Under the pieces are notes generated by a model that ran no database searches, was not told where the DNA came from, and saw only the letters and a list, made by a program, of their open reading frames with translations. This document shows positions 7,908 through 19,820 of a stretch of DNA of 32,074 nucleotides, in pieces. This DNA is from an uncultured Bacteroidales bacterium. GTDB lineage: Bacteria; Bacteroidota; Bacteroidia; Bacteroidales; Paludibacteraceae. Both the position numbers and the translations under genes were made by a program. The stretch covers positions 1-32,074 of the forward strand of contig CACZUS010000051.1 in the NCBI GenBank assembly GCA_902784425.1. The letters are read 5' to 3'. Each line of letters begins with the position of its first letter. Positions within the stretch are counted from its first letter, which is position 1.

Positions 7908-8444
7908 CTAATTTTTGGTTTTTATCGTTTTTAGATAATATAAAATTTGTTCCAACAAATCCACGCGTGAAAGTTTCTCTGTCGGACTTATCTCTAAATC
8001 ATATAGGGAATAATTCTCTTTCTTCTTTCCACATCGACAATGTGCTCTGGAAATTCCTGCCAAATACTTGAGCGGAAAATTCTCCTCCAATGTCAAATCG
8101 ATCATCACATCCGACTGGTCTGCGACAAATCGTCCCTTAATGATTTTATTAGGAATGGAAAACAAGGTGAGCGACTTGGGATTCAAATAAGTCACCTTTT
8201 CTGAATCCTGACGAAGATACTCTTTTGATGAGACAAAACACCAGAAACTCACCACCTTGTCTGAAAGGATCTGCATAATCTGATCCATCTCCGCATTATT
8301 GGGTCTTCCCTCATACGTCAAAAGGACAGTGACGGTCTTGACATCATCCCAATTCAGAAACTGTTTTTCTCTTCTGAACTTCTTGTCCGACTCACTTAAC
8401 TTTATTTGCCAATCAACATATTTTCTCTTTAGCTCTTCAAGCAT
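7908..8444 (-). CDS. conserved small protein of unknown function (DUF6913-like)
   Basis: 178 residues, soluble, no signal peptide or membrane segment. It starts with a charged helix (LEELKRKYVDWQIKLSESDKKFRREKQFLNW) and continues as an alpha/beta domain with strands VKTVTVLLTYEG, VVSFWCFVSS, LTLFSIP and SDVMIDLTLEENFPLKYLAGIS, then a C-terminal helix LLEQILYYLKTI. From memory this matches a Bacteroidetes-restricted family (DUF6913) encoded near dapA and ligA; a profile search would be needed to confirm. It contains a short CRCGKKK stretch but not a full metal site. It lies 13 bp after ligA and is surely co-transcribed. Confidence 0.75.
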   Translation of the reverse strand: MLEELKRKYVDWQIKLSESDKKFRREKQFLNWDDVKTVTVLLTYEGRPNNAEMDQIMQILSDKVVSFWCFVSSKEYLRQDSEKVTYLNPKSLTLFSIPNKIIKGRFVADQSDVMIDLTLEENFPLKYLAGISRAHCRCGKKKENYSLYDLEISPTEKLSRVDLLEQILYYLKTIKTKN

Positions 8445-8457
8445 TCCGTTTTCCCTC

Positions 8458-11459
<3,002 letters not shown>

Positions 11460-11540
11460 ATTTTTTAAATTAGATATATTATTAATACAAGACTGTAGTC
11501 TCGTTTACAACATTCACGTTATCAACCAAAAATTCCTATC

Positions 11541-12194
11541 TTATCGAAGATCAACCACTTCCACATTAGGATACTTGGTAGCATCAAAGACAAAAATGCC
11601 ATCTGCCAGATCTTTCTTATATTCAACCTTTGTTAGTTGAAAATGAGTGATGATACCATTTTTCCCTTTCAAAATGATGGTATTCAACTGCAACTCATCC
11701 TTTGTCATCAACAATGTGATGATTGAATATTTACTGTTCAAATCATTCGGATACAATTCAATCTTCTCCATCATCTTGTTTCCAACCTTTTCCTCACCTA
11801 AATAACGCATTTTATAGTCTGTTTTGCACGACTTCATCAACAAGATGGGATTGATCTCTTTCATATCCTCCTTCTCTGGGTTACTGATTGTCACCTCATT
11901 CTCTTTCTTCATCAACACATACTGCGTCTTTCCATCAAAATAGGTATCCACATCAGCAAGAGAAAGTTTGAATTTTTCTCCCTTTAAAAGTACATTACCC
12001 TGAAAATTTTCACTCTTGTCATTTCTGGAATTTTCAACCTTGATAACGAAATCTGCAGACAATCCCTTCTTTGTCTCAAAAGCCACAATCGCCTTGTCCA
12101 ACAAAGCCTTCGCCTTCGGGTCGACAGCTGTCTCCTGTGCAAAAGAGATGAACGGAATCAAAAAAGATATAACTATTAACAAACTTCTTTTCAT
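11541..12194 (-). CDS. LolA-like outer-membrane lipoprotein carrier
   Basis: A 217-residue periplasmic protein with a signal peptide (about 1-19, LLIVISFLIPFISFA). The mature part has the LolA half-barrel pattern: an early helix AKALLDKAIVAFETKKGLSADF, strands NFQGNVLLKGEKFKLSL, DVDTYFDGKTQYVLMK, and repeated amphipathic strands to the end. LolA escorts lipoproteins from the inner to the outer membrane. Bacteroidetes encode a divergent LolA next to ftsK, and this gene fits that position (59 bp after ftsK, 81 bp before trxB). It is separate from the LolA-like genes sometimes found within aryl-polyene clusters. Confidence 0.85.
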   Translation of the reverse strand: MKRSLLIVISFLIPFISFAQETAVDPKAKALLDKAIVAFETKKGLSADFVIKVENSRNDKSENFQGNVLLKGEKFKLSLADVDTYFDGKTQYVLMKKENEVTISNPEKEDMKEINPILLMKSCKTDYKMRYLGEEKVGNKMMEKIELYPNDLNSKYSIITLLMTKDELQLNTIILKGKNGIITHFQLTKVEYKKDLADGIFVFDATKYPNVEVVDLR

Positions 12195-12253
12195 ACTGTT
12201 TTTTTTACGGGAATAAAACTTCCCAAAGTTAAAGAATAAAAAAACACGACATA

Positions 12254-14845
12254 TTAAATTGATGACAAAATGGTATCAAGCATAGCCATATCCGTCACCA
12301 TCACCTGACGTGGTTTACTTCCCTCTGCTGGACCAACAATACCAGCCGCCTCCAATTGATCCATAATACGTCCCGCACGATTATATCCGATTGAGAATTT
12401 TCTCTGAATCATGGATGTAGAGCCCTGTTGAGTAGCCACCACCAATTGAGCAGCCTCATCAAACATAGGATCTTTCTTCGATAAATCAACATCTGCCTTT
12501 CCTTCCGACGTCTCACTCTCATCAACATACTCCGGTAGTATGAATGCAGTAGGATAACCCTGCTGATCTGCGATGTGTTTGGCGATGCGCTCCACTTCTG
12601 GCGTATCCACCAATGCACACTGTACACGGTCCAAATCGTTTCCCTGTGAAATCAACATATCACCACGACCAATCAACTGCTCTGCTCCACCCGTATCCAA
12701 TATCACACGAGATTCCAATCCAGTGGAAACACGGAATGCAAAACGAGCAGGGAAGTTAGCTCGTATAACACCCGTTATAATGTTAGCCGACGGACGCTGA
12801 GTGGCCAATATCATGTGAATTCCCACTGCACGTGCCTTCTGCGCAATACGTGCGATTGGTGTCTCCACATCCTTACCCACTTGCATGATCAAATCGGCAA
12901 ATTCATCTATCACCACCACAATATATGGCATAAAGTGATGTCCTTTGTTCGGATTTAATTTCCGATTGATAAATTTCTCATTGTATTCCTTCACCTGACG
13001 TACAGAGGCCTCCTTCAGCAACTCATAACGCTGATCCATCTCCACACACAAGGAATTCAACGTCTGTACCACCTTCTTCACATCCGTGATGATGGCATCT
13101 TCCGCATCTGGCATCTTAGCCAAGAAGTGATGCTCGATTGGGGCATACATACTGAACTCCACCATCTTCGGATCCACCATCACAAACTTCAACTCGGATG
13201 GATGTTTCTTGTACAACAGAGAGGTGATAATCGCATTCAAACCAACTGACTTTCCTTGTCCTGTTGCTCCTGCCACCAAAACGTGCGGCATCTTACAAAG
13301 ATCCAACATGAAGACCTCATTGGTGATGGTCTTACCCAATGCGATAGGCAACTCAAACTTAGACTCTTGGAATTTCTTGCTTCCAATGATCTCAGCCATC
13401 GGCACCACCACTGGTTTGGCATTTGGCACCTCAATACCAATCGTTCCCTTTCCTGGTATCGGTGCAATAATACGAATACCCTTAGCGGCAATTGTTAGGG
13501 CTATATCATCACCCAAACCTCTAATCTTAGCTATTCGCACACCTGGAGCAGGCGTCACTTCATACAATGTGACAGTCGGACCTACCGTCGCCTTTATCGA
13601 CGTAATCTCAACACCAAAACTACGCAAAACCTCTACAATACGATTCTTGTTCTTGTTTTGCTCATCTACGTCTATATTGTTTTGAATATCATATTCCTTG
13701 AACAAGTCCAAGGTTGGTTTCTTATAGAACTCCAAATCCTTAGTTGGATCATACAATGTCATATCTCCCTCACCGTTTGCCATCTCGACAGTCGACTGCT
13801 CGATGGTAAAGCCAACCTCACCCGATTCTGGCTTCACTTCTGATGCTGGTTGATTAGCCTCTGTTGCTGGGGAGCCACCCTCATTTTCATTTGTGTTTTG
13901 AATCAATTCTGTTGGGTTAACAGGATCCACAACAAATGGAATATCGTCTGGGTCTTTTTTTGAACCTTGCTTTACTGTATTATCTGAAGCATTCTTATTC
14001 CCGTCTTGCTTCGTCAGATCAAATGTCATGGTATTACCCTCTGGTTCCACCGTTTCTGGTTTTTCCTGATTCTCCACCGGTTGGTCAGTCGATGTCGCTG
14101 CAACAGGTTCACCACCTGTCTCGTCTCCCGAATTGGTAACGATCTCTGGTTTCTCGCCATCCCCATTCTCCACTCCAGCGTTGTTTTCTGTTGGATCAAG
14201 CACAGGTTCTGGATGAGAATGGAACATACGATTCAGCATCTTCACAAAACCCTCATAGACACCATTAAATGCATAAAAGGAGAATATCAGAAGTGTAACA
14301 AACAATATCAAAACCACACCTACAAAGCCTACATTCGCCTGCAAGAAAAGATTCGTTTGATATCCATGTTCTCCACCCAAGAAAAGGAAAGTCGATTCAT
14401 AACTATCGATAAATAATCCCGCTAAAACGGACCCCCACACCAAGAAAAAAGAGCAAATGAAAAACATTTTGCGCATTTTCCCTTCAAAAGGACGCACATT
14501 CAACAACCAAAGACCGATAAGGAACCAGTAAAACAGATAAAAGATAACGGAAACGCCAAAGGTGCGGTTTATACAAAAATCAGACAATCTGGCACCTAAC
14601 AAGCCTGTCCAGTTTTTGATATTCTCCGCCAAATACTCATTCGAATAATCACCTTTCAAAAGACTTTGGTCTTCCCAACCTGTAAAAAAGAAGGAGAAAA
14701 ACGACAATGTCAAAAACAATCCTGAAATAATTATGATAACACCTATCGCCAAACGAAACGGTTCATTCGAGATGCTATGTTTCAATTTTGAAAAAAAGCC
14801 ACCTTTGGTGGGTGTTTCATCTTGTTTTTGTTTCTCTTTTCCCAT
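12254..14845 (-). CDS. ftsK: DNA translocase FtsK
   Basis: Septal DNA pump that clears and aligns chromosome termini at division. 863 residues: four N-terminal membrane segments (roughly 31-53, 98-118, 130-149, 170-195), a low-complexity acidic linker rich in E, P, G, T and N (about 200-370), the motor with Walker A GATGQGKS (about 524-531) and Walker B VVVIDEFAD (about 638-646), and a C-terminal winged-helix gamma domain (STSMIQRKFSIGYNRAGRIMDQLE) that reads KOPS-type sites. The frame is open to 14896, but ATG 14845 (MGKEKQKQDE) gives the normal cytoplasmic tail; a TAAATTTG box at 14861-14868 (minus strand) just upstream would also exclude the longer start if it is the -7 element. First gene of the ftsK-to-truA run. 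Confidence 0.96.
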   Translation of the reverse strand: MGKEKQKQDETPTKGGFFSKLKHSISNEPFRLAIGVIIIISGLFLTLSFFSFFFTGWEDQSLLKGDYSNEYLAENIKNWTGLLGARLSDFCINRTFGVSVIFYLFYWFLIGLWLLNVRPFEGKMRKMFFICSFFLVWGSVLAGLFIDSYESTFLFLGGEHGYQTNLFLQANVGFVGVVLILFVTLLIFSFYAFNGVYEGFVKMLNRMFHSHPEPVLDPTENNAGVENGDGEKPEIVTNSGDETGGEPVAATSTDQPVENQEKPETVEPEGNTMTFDLTKQDGNKNASDNTVKQGSKKDPDDIPFVVDPVNPTELIQNTNENEGGSPATEANQPASEVKPESGEVGFTIEQSTVEMANGEGDMTLYDPTKDLEFYKKPTLDLFKEYDIQNNIDVDEQNKNKNRIVEVLRSFGVEITSIKATVGPTVTLYEVTPAPGVRIAKIRGLGDDIALTIAAKGIRIIAPIPGKGTIGIEVPNAKPVVVPMAEIIGSKKFQESKFELPIALGKTITNEVFMLDLCKMPHVLVAGATGQGKSVGLNAIITSLLYKKHPSELKFVMVDPKMVEFSMYAPIEHHFLAKMPDAEDAIITDVKKVVQTLNSLCVEMDQRYELLKEASVRQVKEYNEKFINRKLNPNKGHHFMPYIVVVIDEFADLIMQVGKDVETPIARIAQKARAVGIHMILATQRPSANIITGVIRANFPARFAFRVSTGLESRVILDTGGAEQLIGRGDMLISQGNDLDRVQCALVDTPEVERIAKHIADQQGYPTAFILPEYVDESETSEGKADVDLSKKDPMFDEAAQLVVATQQGSTSMIQRKFSIGYNRAGRIMDQLEAAGIVGPAEGSKPRQVMVTDMAMLDTILSSI

Positions 14846-15033
14846 GCCATAATTTTTGTACAAATTTACAAAAACTTCTTCAAGAAACGAAGTCAAAAAC
14901 TAAATAAAAAAGTGTTAGATGTAAACAAATATTAAAGCCTCCTTTTCATGCAATTTAAGGGTGGTTCTGTCAAGGCGTGTTCTATAAATTCGCCATAATA
15001 AACTGTATATTTTGTGGAATTTGGAGTAGATAT

Positions 15034-15075
15034 AAAAAACGATGCGCACATCATTCAAAGAGGATGTGCGCATCG
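15034..15075 (-). terminator. rho-independent terminator after rho
   Basis: Perfect 13-bp stem CGATGCGCACATC/GATGTGCGCATCG (15040-15052 with 15063-15075), 10-nt loop, followed on the minus strand by a run of six T (15034-15039). It lies 30 bp after the rho stop and separates rho from ftsK. The compact GC-rich stem and T run make this the clearest terminator in the window. Confidence 0.9.
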
Positions 15076-15104
15076 GATTGGCAGAGACAACAAACAATCG
15101 TCTC

Positions 15105-17045
15105 TTAACTATTCATGGTTGCCAGCAACTCCTCGTTAGAGCGAGTCATTTCAATCTGACGTTTCAAGAAATCCATAGCTTCGATAGGAGTCATTTCCGA
15201 AATATGATTACGGAATACCCACATACGACGTACAACTTCAGGTGATTGCAACAAGTCGTCGCGACGTGTACTAGAAGAGATGATATCAATGGCAGGATAG
15301 ATACGTTTGTTGGACAATTGGCGTGACAATTGCAACTCCATGTTACCCGTACCCTTAAACTCCTCAAAGATAACGTCATCCATCTTAGATCCCGTATCCG
15401 TCAAAGCAGTAGCGATGATGGTCAAGCTACCTCCATTTTCAATGTTTCTGGCAGCACCGAAGAATCGTTTTGGTTTTTGCAACGCATTTGCATCCACACC
15501 TCCAGACAAGACCTTACCAGACGCAGGAGCCACCGTGTTATATGCACGAGCCAAACGAGTGATTGAATCAAGCAAAATCACCACATCATGACCACACTCC
15601 ACCATACGTTTTGCCTTTTCCAATACCAAACCGGCAATCTTCACATGACGATCTGCTGGTTCATCAAATGTAGAGGCAATCACCTCTGCATTTACACTTC
15701 TGGCCATATCGGTTACCTCCTCAGGACGTTCGTCAATCAAAAGGATAATCATATAGACCTCAGGATGATTTTCCGCAATGGCGTTAGCGATATCTTTAAG
15801 CAACATTGTCTTACCTGTCTTAGGCTGCGCAACGATCAAACCACGCTGACCCTTACCTATCGGTGCGAAAAGGTCAACCGCACGTACGGAAGTGTTACAT
15901 GTAGTACGACCTCCCGTCAAATTGAACTTCTCATCAGGGAACAATGGAGTTAAGTGATCAAAAGGAACACGATCGCGAACAAACTCTGGAGAACGAGAAT
16001 TGATTTTGTCCACTCTTACCAATGGGAAATATTTCTCACCCTCTTTAGGAGGACGAATTGTACCTTCAATGACATCACCCGTTTTCAATCCAAACAATTT
16101 GATTTGCGATTGAGAAACATAAATATCATCAGGAGAAGTCAAATAGTTGTAATCAGCAGAGCGAAGGAAACCAAAACCTTCGTTAGTAATTTCCAGTACA
16201 CCCTGTCCTTTTACGATATCTTCAAAATCATAGGTCTTCTTAGGAGCCTGCTGACTCTCTTTCAAATCAGGTGTCACAACAGGTTGTTCCAAAAGCGGAT
16301 TATTTTCAGTTTTAGGTGAATTATCCAACTCTTTCTCCTGTACGGCTTTTTTCTCATTTTCGTATTTAGATTCCTCGTTCATTTTCTTAATGTTTTCGAG
16401 TATCTCTTCTTGGTTAGGAGTTGGTATTCCCTTTTTCTTATTCAATATCATTCTTGCCACAGCAGCGGCAGCATTACCAGAGGCCATAGCATCAAAACCA
16501 CCAAAAGCACGGTTTTTAGGCGGGCGTTGATTCTGATTTTGTTGATTCTGTTGATTTTGTTGATTTTTTTTCCGTGAAAAATCCTCCTCTTCTTTCTCAG
16601 CACCACCAAAATCGGAACGATATGGTTCTTTATTTAATCTAGATTGCGCTCTATTATTATATTCGTTTGATTCTGAGTTTCTTCCATCACCATAAGTGTC
16701 ATTTTCAAAGTCAAAACTACGCTGCTCCACGTTTTGTGGTTTATAACTCGATTCCACACTAACTGGTCGAGAGTTGAAAGACCCATCAATCGATTTTTCC
16801 CCATTATATGAGGATGACTCAATTTCAAAAGAATTTTGGAGACTCTGGCTTACGCCATCATCTTCTGCTTCAAAATTCAAGTTCTCTGGAAGCGTTTTTC
16901 CTTCGTTCTGCCAAGCTGCGATCTCATTTATAATTCTAAAAATCAAATCATCTTTACGAAAAGAATCTGGACGTTTAATTTCCAAATCTTTCGCAATCCC
17001 CTTCAATTCTGTAAGGGTCTTTTTCTTTAAATCACTTATTTTCAT
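15105..17045 (-). CDS. rho: transcription termination factor Rho
   Basis: Hexameric RNA-dependent ATPase that ends transcription at untranslated C-rich RNA. 646 residues, far longer than the E. coli protein (419). Order: Rho_N helical domain (1-45, [18 protein letters not shown]), a disordered insertion (about 50-270) rich in N, Q, E and S including an N/Q tract at about 160-172, the cold-shock-type RNA-binding domain ([15 protein letters not shown] from about 280), then the RecA-like motor with Walker A QPKTGKT (about 405-411), [13 protein letters not shown], and the Q/R-loop region. Such insertions are typical of Bacteroidetes Rho. It has its own promoter, a 165-nt leader and a strong terminator, so it is monocistronic. 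Confidence 0.97.
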   Translation of the reverse strand: MKISDLKKKTLTELKGIAKDLEIKRPDSFRKDDLIFRIINEIAAWQNEGKTLPENLNFEAEDDGVSQSLQNSFEIESSSYNGEKSIDGSFNSRPVSVESSYKPQNVEQRSFDFENDTYGDGRNSESNEYNNRAQSRLNKEPYRSDFGGAEKEEEDFSRKKNQQNQQNQQNQNQRPPKNRAFGGFDAMASGNAAAAVARMILNKKKGIPTPNQEEILENIKKMNEESKYENEKKAVQEKELDNSPKTENNPLLEQPVVTPDLKESQQAPKKTYDFEDIVKGQGVLEITNEGFGFLRSADYNYLTSPDDIYVSQSQIKLFGLKTGDVIEGTIRPPKEGEKYFPLVRVDKINSRSPEFVRDRVPFDHLTPLFPDEKFNLTGGRTTCNTSVRAVDLFAPIGKGQRGLIVAQPKTGKTMLLKDIANAIAENHPEVYMIILLIDERPEEVTDMARSVNAEVIASTFDEPADRHVKIAGLVLEKAKRMVECGHDVVILLDSITRLARAYNTVAPASGKVLSGGVDANALQKPKRFFGAARNIENGGSLTIIATALTDTGSKMDDVIFEEFKGTGNMELQLSRQLSNKRIYPAIDIISSSTRRDDLLQSPEVVRRMWVFRNHISEMTPIEAMDFLKRQIEMTRSNEELLATMNS

Positions 17046-17389
17046 AAATCAATTGATAAACAGAATCAAATTTCACTCTAAAAAACAACGCATAAAGTTT
17101 GTTGTAATACTTTTCACAATACCCGACGTTACTTACATCGATTTTTTGTTAATATATAGCTTTTGATTATACTTGGGCTAAGAATTTAGCCTGCGGTAGT
17201 AAAACGTTGCAAAAATAATTCATTTTTTCAAATCTCACAATAGTTTTACAAAAAAATCAAGAATTTTTTTTAATGACTAGTCAAATGCGTATGGAAATCA
17301 GTTTTTTTTCCTAACTTAGCAAAAATTTTTATCTAAAACAAAAACGGGTGACTGTACACCTGACTTTATCGTTTATTTTTCTATCATTT
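17046..17389. other. divergent intergenic region between rho and the DUF4290 gene
   Basis: 344 bases that must hold promoters in both directions. The rho side has a good promoter (17210-17241) and a small hairpin in the rho leader: GGCTAA (17176-17181) and TTAGCC (17186-17191) with a 4-nt loop. On the plus strand TAACTTAG at 17312-17319 is a one-mismatch -7 candidate for the DUF4290-murA pair, without a clear -33. Nothing else is recognised. Confidence 0.6.
17210..17241 (-). promoter_or_regulatory. rho promoter
   Basis: On the minus strand ATTG (complement of 17238-17241) is followed after 20 bases by TATTTTTG (complement of 17210-17217). This fits the Bacteroidetes consensus TTTG-N19/20-TAnnTTTG with one mismatch in the -33 element. 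It predicts a start near 17203 and a leader of about 155-160 nt before the rho ATG. Confidence 0.65.
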
Positions 17390-17983
17390 ATGGAATATAA
17401 CACGCAAATGGAGAAGTTGATTCTCCCCGAGTACGGAAGAAACATTCAAAATATGGTTGATCATTGTCTGACGATTGAAGACAGAGAGGAAAGAACCGCT
17501 TGTGCCTACACCATTGTCAACACCATGGGCAACCTATTCCCTCAGTTACGGGACTTAAGTGATTTCAAGCACATCCTATGGGATCATCTTGCTATCATGT
17601 CCAACTTCAAACTTGACATCGATTATCCGTATGAGGTGATCAAAAAGGAAAAACTGGATGTCAAACCAGAACGACCTGAATATTCCAATTCCGACAGTAT
17701 ACGTTTTCTTCACTACGGAAAAATCATCCACAGTCTCATCGAAAAAGCCGTTGAGATGGACGAAGGTGAAGAACGTGACCAATTGGAAGTGATGATTGCC
17801 AATTACATGAAGAAAAGTTATATCACCTTCAACAAGGATGGTGTCGATGACTTAAAAATTTTTGACGATCTTGCCTATTTGTCAAAAGAAAATATACTTC
17901 TCCATAACAAAGGCATCAAACTGGCCGAGTTTAAAAACACTGCTACCGCTACATCGACCAGTAAAAAGAAAAAGAAAAAATAA
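17390..17983 (+). CDS. DUF4290 family protein
   Basis: 197 residues, soluble and largely helical: MEYNTQMEKLILPEYGRNIQNMVDHCLTIED is spread over the first 31 residues and is the characteristic DUF4290 N terminus, including the LPEYGRNIQ motif. It ends in a lysine-rich tail (KKKKKK). The frame is open from a GTG at 17348, but ATG 17390 matches the family start. Function unknown; the family is confined to Bacteroidetes and regularly precedes murA, as here with a 24-bp gap, which suggests a link to cell-envelope growth but does not prove it. Confidence 0.88.
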   Translation: MEYNTQMEKLILPEYGRNIQNMVDHCLTIEDREERTACAYTIVNTMGNLFPQLRDLSDFKHILWDHLAIMSNFKLDIDYPYEVIKKEKLDVKPERPEYSNSDSIRFLHYGKIIHSLIEKAVEMDEGEERDQLEVMIANYMKKSYITFNKDGVDDLKIFDDLAYLSKENILLHNKGIKLAEFKNTATATSTSKKKKKK

Positions 17984-18007
17984 CTTCAGTTTCAACCTCT
18001 ATTCACC

Positions 18008-19318
18008 ATGGCAAAATTTTTAATCGAAGGCGGACACCCATTAAAAGGGGAAATTCAACCTCAAGGTGCAAAAAACGAAGCATTGGAAGTCATCTGCGCC
18101 ACACTTCTCACATCAGAGGAGGTGACCATCTCAAACATTCCTAACATTCTTGACGTCAACAATCTGATTTGTCTACTCAAAGACATGGGTGTGAAAGTCA
18201 CAAAAAAAGGCAAAGGATGCTACACATTTCAAGCCGATAATGTTAATCTCGACTTCATGGACACGCCTCAATTCTATAAACAATGTTCCGTATTAAGAGG
18301 TTCTGTCATGCTTGTCGGTCCGTTAGTTGCTCGCTTCGGGAAAGCCGTGGTTCCCAAGCCAGGAGGTGACAAAATTGGAAGACGTCGATTAGACACCCAC
18401 TTTATTGGTATCCAAAAACTGGGGGCCATCTTCTGTTTTGATCCGGAACTTAAATTATACAGAATACAAGCCAATAAAATGAAAGGGTTGTATATGCTGC
18501 TCGACGAGGCATCCGTCACAGGTACCGCCAACATCGTCATGACTGCAGTCCTCGCAGAAGGTACAACCACCATTTACAATGCTGCCTGCGAACCCTATAT
18601 TCAGCAACTATGCAAAATGCTGAATAAAATGGGGGCAAAAATCAGTGGCATCGGATCCAACCTCCTGACCATTGAAGGAGTGAAAGAACTTCATGGATGC
18701 GACAATCACACGATTTTGCCCGATATGATTGAAATCGGTAGTTTCATCGGAATGGCTGCCATGACAGGATCTGAAGTGACCATCAAAAACGTTTGCTACA
18801 AAGAGTTGGGAATGATACCCGACTGTTTCCGCAAAATGGGAATTAAAATTGAACATATCAATGACGACATCTACATACCTCATCAGGACAAATACACCAT
18901 CGACACCTTTATGGATGGTTCTATTATGACATTTGCAGATGCCCCATGGCCAGGTCTAACACCCGATCTACTTAGCGTCTTCCTTGTCGTGGCCACACAA
19001 GCCAAGGGAAGCGTCCTCATCCACCAAAAAATGTTTGAAAGCCGTTTGTTCTTCGTCGACAAACTAATTGATATGGGAGCACAAATCATTCTTTGCGACC
19101 CACACAGAGCTACCGTCATTGGATTAGGAAAAGAGACAATGCTACGAGCTTCTAATATGTCCTCACCTGATATTCGTGCAGGTATCGCACTTCTTATTGC
19201 AGCCATGAGTTCCAATGGAACAAGCACAATCAGCAACATCGAACAAATAGACAGAGGATATGAGGATATTGACGGACGATTAAACGCCATTGGGGCAAAG
19301 ATCATGAGGATAGAGTAA
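18008..19318 (+). CDS. murA: UDP-N-acetylglucosamine 1-carboxyvinyltransferase MurA
   Basis: First committed enzyme of peptidoglycan synthesis: transfers enolpyruvyl from PEP to UDP-GlcNAc. 436 residues, two inverse alpha/beta domains; substrate-binding K22/N23 in GAKNEALEVICA, and the mobile loop PKPGGDKIGRRRLDTHF. The loop residue that is Cys115 in E. coli is aspartate here (D121, codon 18368-18370). Asp at this position keeps activity but prevents covalent trapping by fosfomycin in characterised enzymes. Later motifs include GTANIVMTAVLAEG and the C-terminal DIRAGIALLIAA. Co-transcribed with the DUF4290 gene. Confidence 0.96.
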   Translation: MAKFLIEGGHPLKGEIQPQGAKNEALEVICATLLTSEEVTISNIPNILDVNNLICLLKDMGVKVTKKGKGCYTFQADNVNLDFMDTPQFYKQCSVLRGSVMLVGPLVARFGKAVVPKPGGDKIGRRRLDTHFIGIQKLGAIFCFDPELKLYRIQANKMKGLYMLLDEASVTGTANIVMTAVLAEGTTTIYNAACEPYIQQLCKMLNKMGAKISGIGSNLLTIEGVKELHGCDNHTILPDMIEIGSFIGMAAMTGSEVTIKNVCYKELGMIPDCFRKMGIKIEHINDDIYIPHQDKYTIDTFMDGSIMTFADAPWPGLTPDLLSVFLVVATQAKGSVLIHQKMFESRLFFVDKLIDMGAQIILCDPHRATVIGLGKETMLRASNMSSPDIRAGIALLIAAMSSNGTSTISNIEQIDRGYEDIDGRLNAIGAKIMRIE

Positions 19319-19359
19319 AAGTCTTTTTTGCCACAAAAAACTAGAGGGAGAAGGAGATG

Positions 19360-19378
19360 GGGCGAATGCTATTCGCCC
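19360..19378 (+). terminator. hairpin downstream of murA
   Basis: Perfect 8-bp stem GGGCGAAT/ATTCGCCC (19360-19367 and 19371-19378) with a 3-nt loop, 41 bp after the murA stop. There is no T run after it, so it could be an RNA-end-protecting hairpin or a terminator of a different kind rather than a classical intrinsic one. Confidence 0.45.
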
Positions 19379-19440
19379 ATACGACGGCAAAAACAAGCAA
19401 CAGAACAAACAAACAACCAAAAGAACAAACGACATAAAAC

Positions 19441-19466
19441 AAAAAAAAGAAGACTCATCGTCTTCT
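19441..19466 (-). terminator. terminator of the tRNA-Asp pair
   Basis: On the minus strand a 7-bp stem AGAAGAC/GTCTTCT (19460-19466 with 19448-19454, 5-nt loop) is followed by a run of eight T (complement of 19441-19448). It lies 10 bp after the 3' end of the downstream tRNA gene, as expected for an intrinsic terminator. Confidence 0.75.
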
Positions 19467-19476
19467 CTATCTTATG

Positions 19477-19550
19477 CGGTGCGTAGGGGACTCGAACCCC
19501 TGACCCCGTGCGTGACAGGCACGTATTCTAACCAGCTGAACTAACGCACC
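19477..19550 (-). tRNA. tRNA-Asp (anticodon GTC), copy 1
   Basis: Minus-strand cloverleaf of 74 nt: 7-bp acceptor stem GGTGCGT/ACGCACC, D arm with AGTTCAGCTGGTTAGA, anticodon stem CGTGC/GCACG around CTGTCAC (anticodon GTC), and T arm AGGGG-TTCGAGT-CCCCT. The discriminator base is G and CCA is not encoded. It is the downstream copy of an identical tandem pair. Confidence 0.96.
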
Positions 19551-19581
19551 AAAATGGTAAAGTTAATATTAAGTTTTTATG

Positions 19582-19655
19582 CGGTGCGTAGGGGACTCGA
19601 ACCCCTGACCCCGTGCGTGACAGGCACGTATTCTAACCAGCTGAACTAACGCACC
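19582..19655 (-). tRNA. tRNA-Asp (anticodon GTC), copy 2
   Basis: Identical in sequence to the copy at 19477-19550, 31 bp upstream of it on the minus strand. Same anticodon GTC, same unencoded CCA. The two are probably cut from one precursor that starts at the promoter at 19702-19733. Confidence 0.96.
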
Positions 19656-19701
19656 AAAAACTTAATTTTTAACCTAAACAATTCTCTCCCGAATTGCGTT
19701 G

Positions 19702-19733
19702 CAAAGGTATGTTATTATTTTCAAATCAACAAT
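19702..19733 (-). promoter_or_regulatory. promoter of the tRNA-Asp pair
   Basis: On the minus strand ATTG (complement of 19730-19733), 20-base spacer, then TACCTTTG (complement of 19702-19709). Fits the Bacteroidetes primary promoter with one mismatch in the -33 element and has the same form as the rho promoter. It lies 46 bp before the first tRNA. Confidence 0.65.
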
Positions 19734-19820
19734 TATTCAAGCACTTTTTTTACGACAAAATTTGCAATTGTACCTAATCGGTTAACATTCAAATTTTTAC
19801 AATTTCAATTATGGAAGAGA

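Noticed and set aside
12409-16319. Many antisense frames of 60-160 codons within ftsK and rho
   Set aside because: They are shadows of strongly supported genes, with no recognisable motifs or start context of their own.
19360-19378. murA hairpin as a standard intrinsic terminator
   Set aside because: No T run follows on the plus strand, so I list it only as a hairpin of uncertain role.
19477-19655. Pair of ~75-bp direct repeats as a CRISPR or IS end
   Set aside because: The repeats fold into complete tRNA-Asp cloverleaves with anticodon GTC, which fully explains them.
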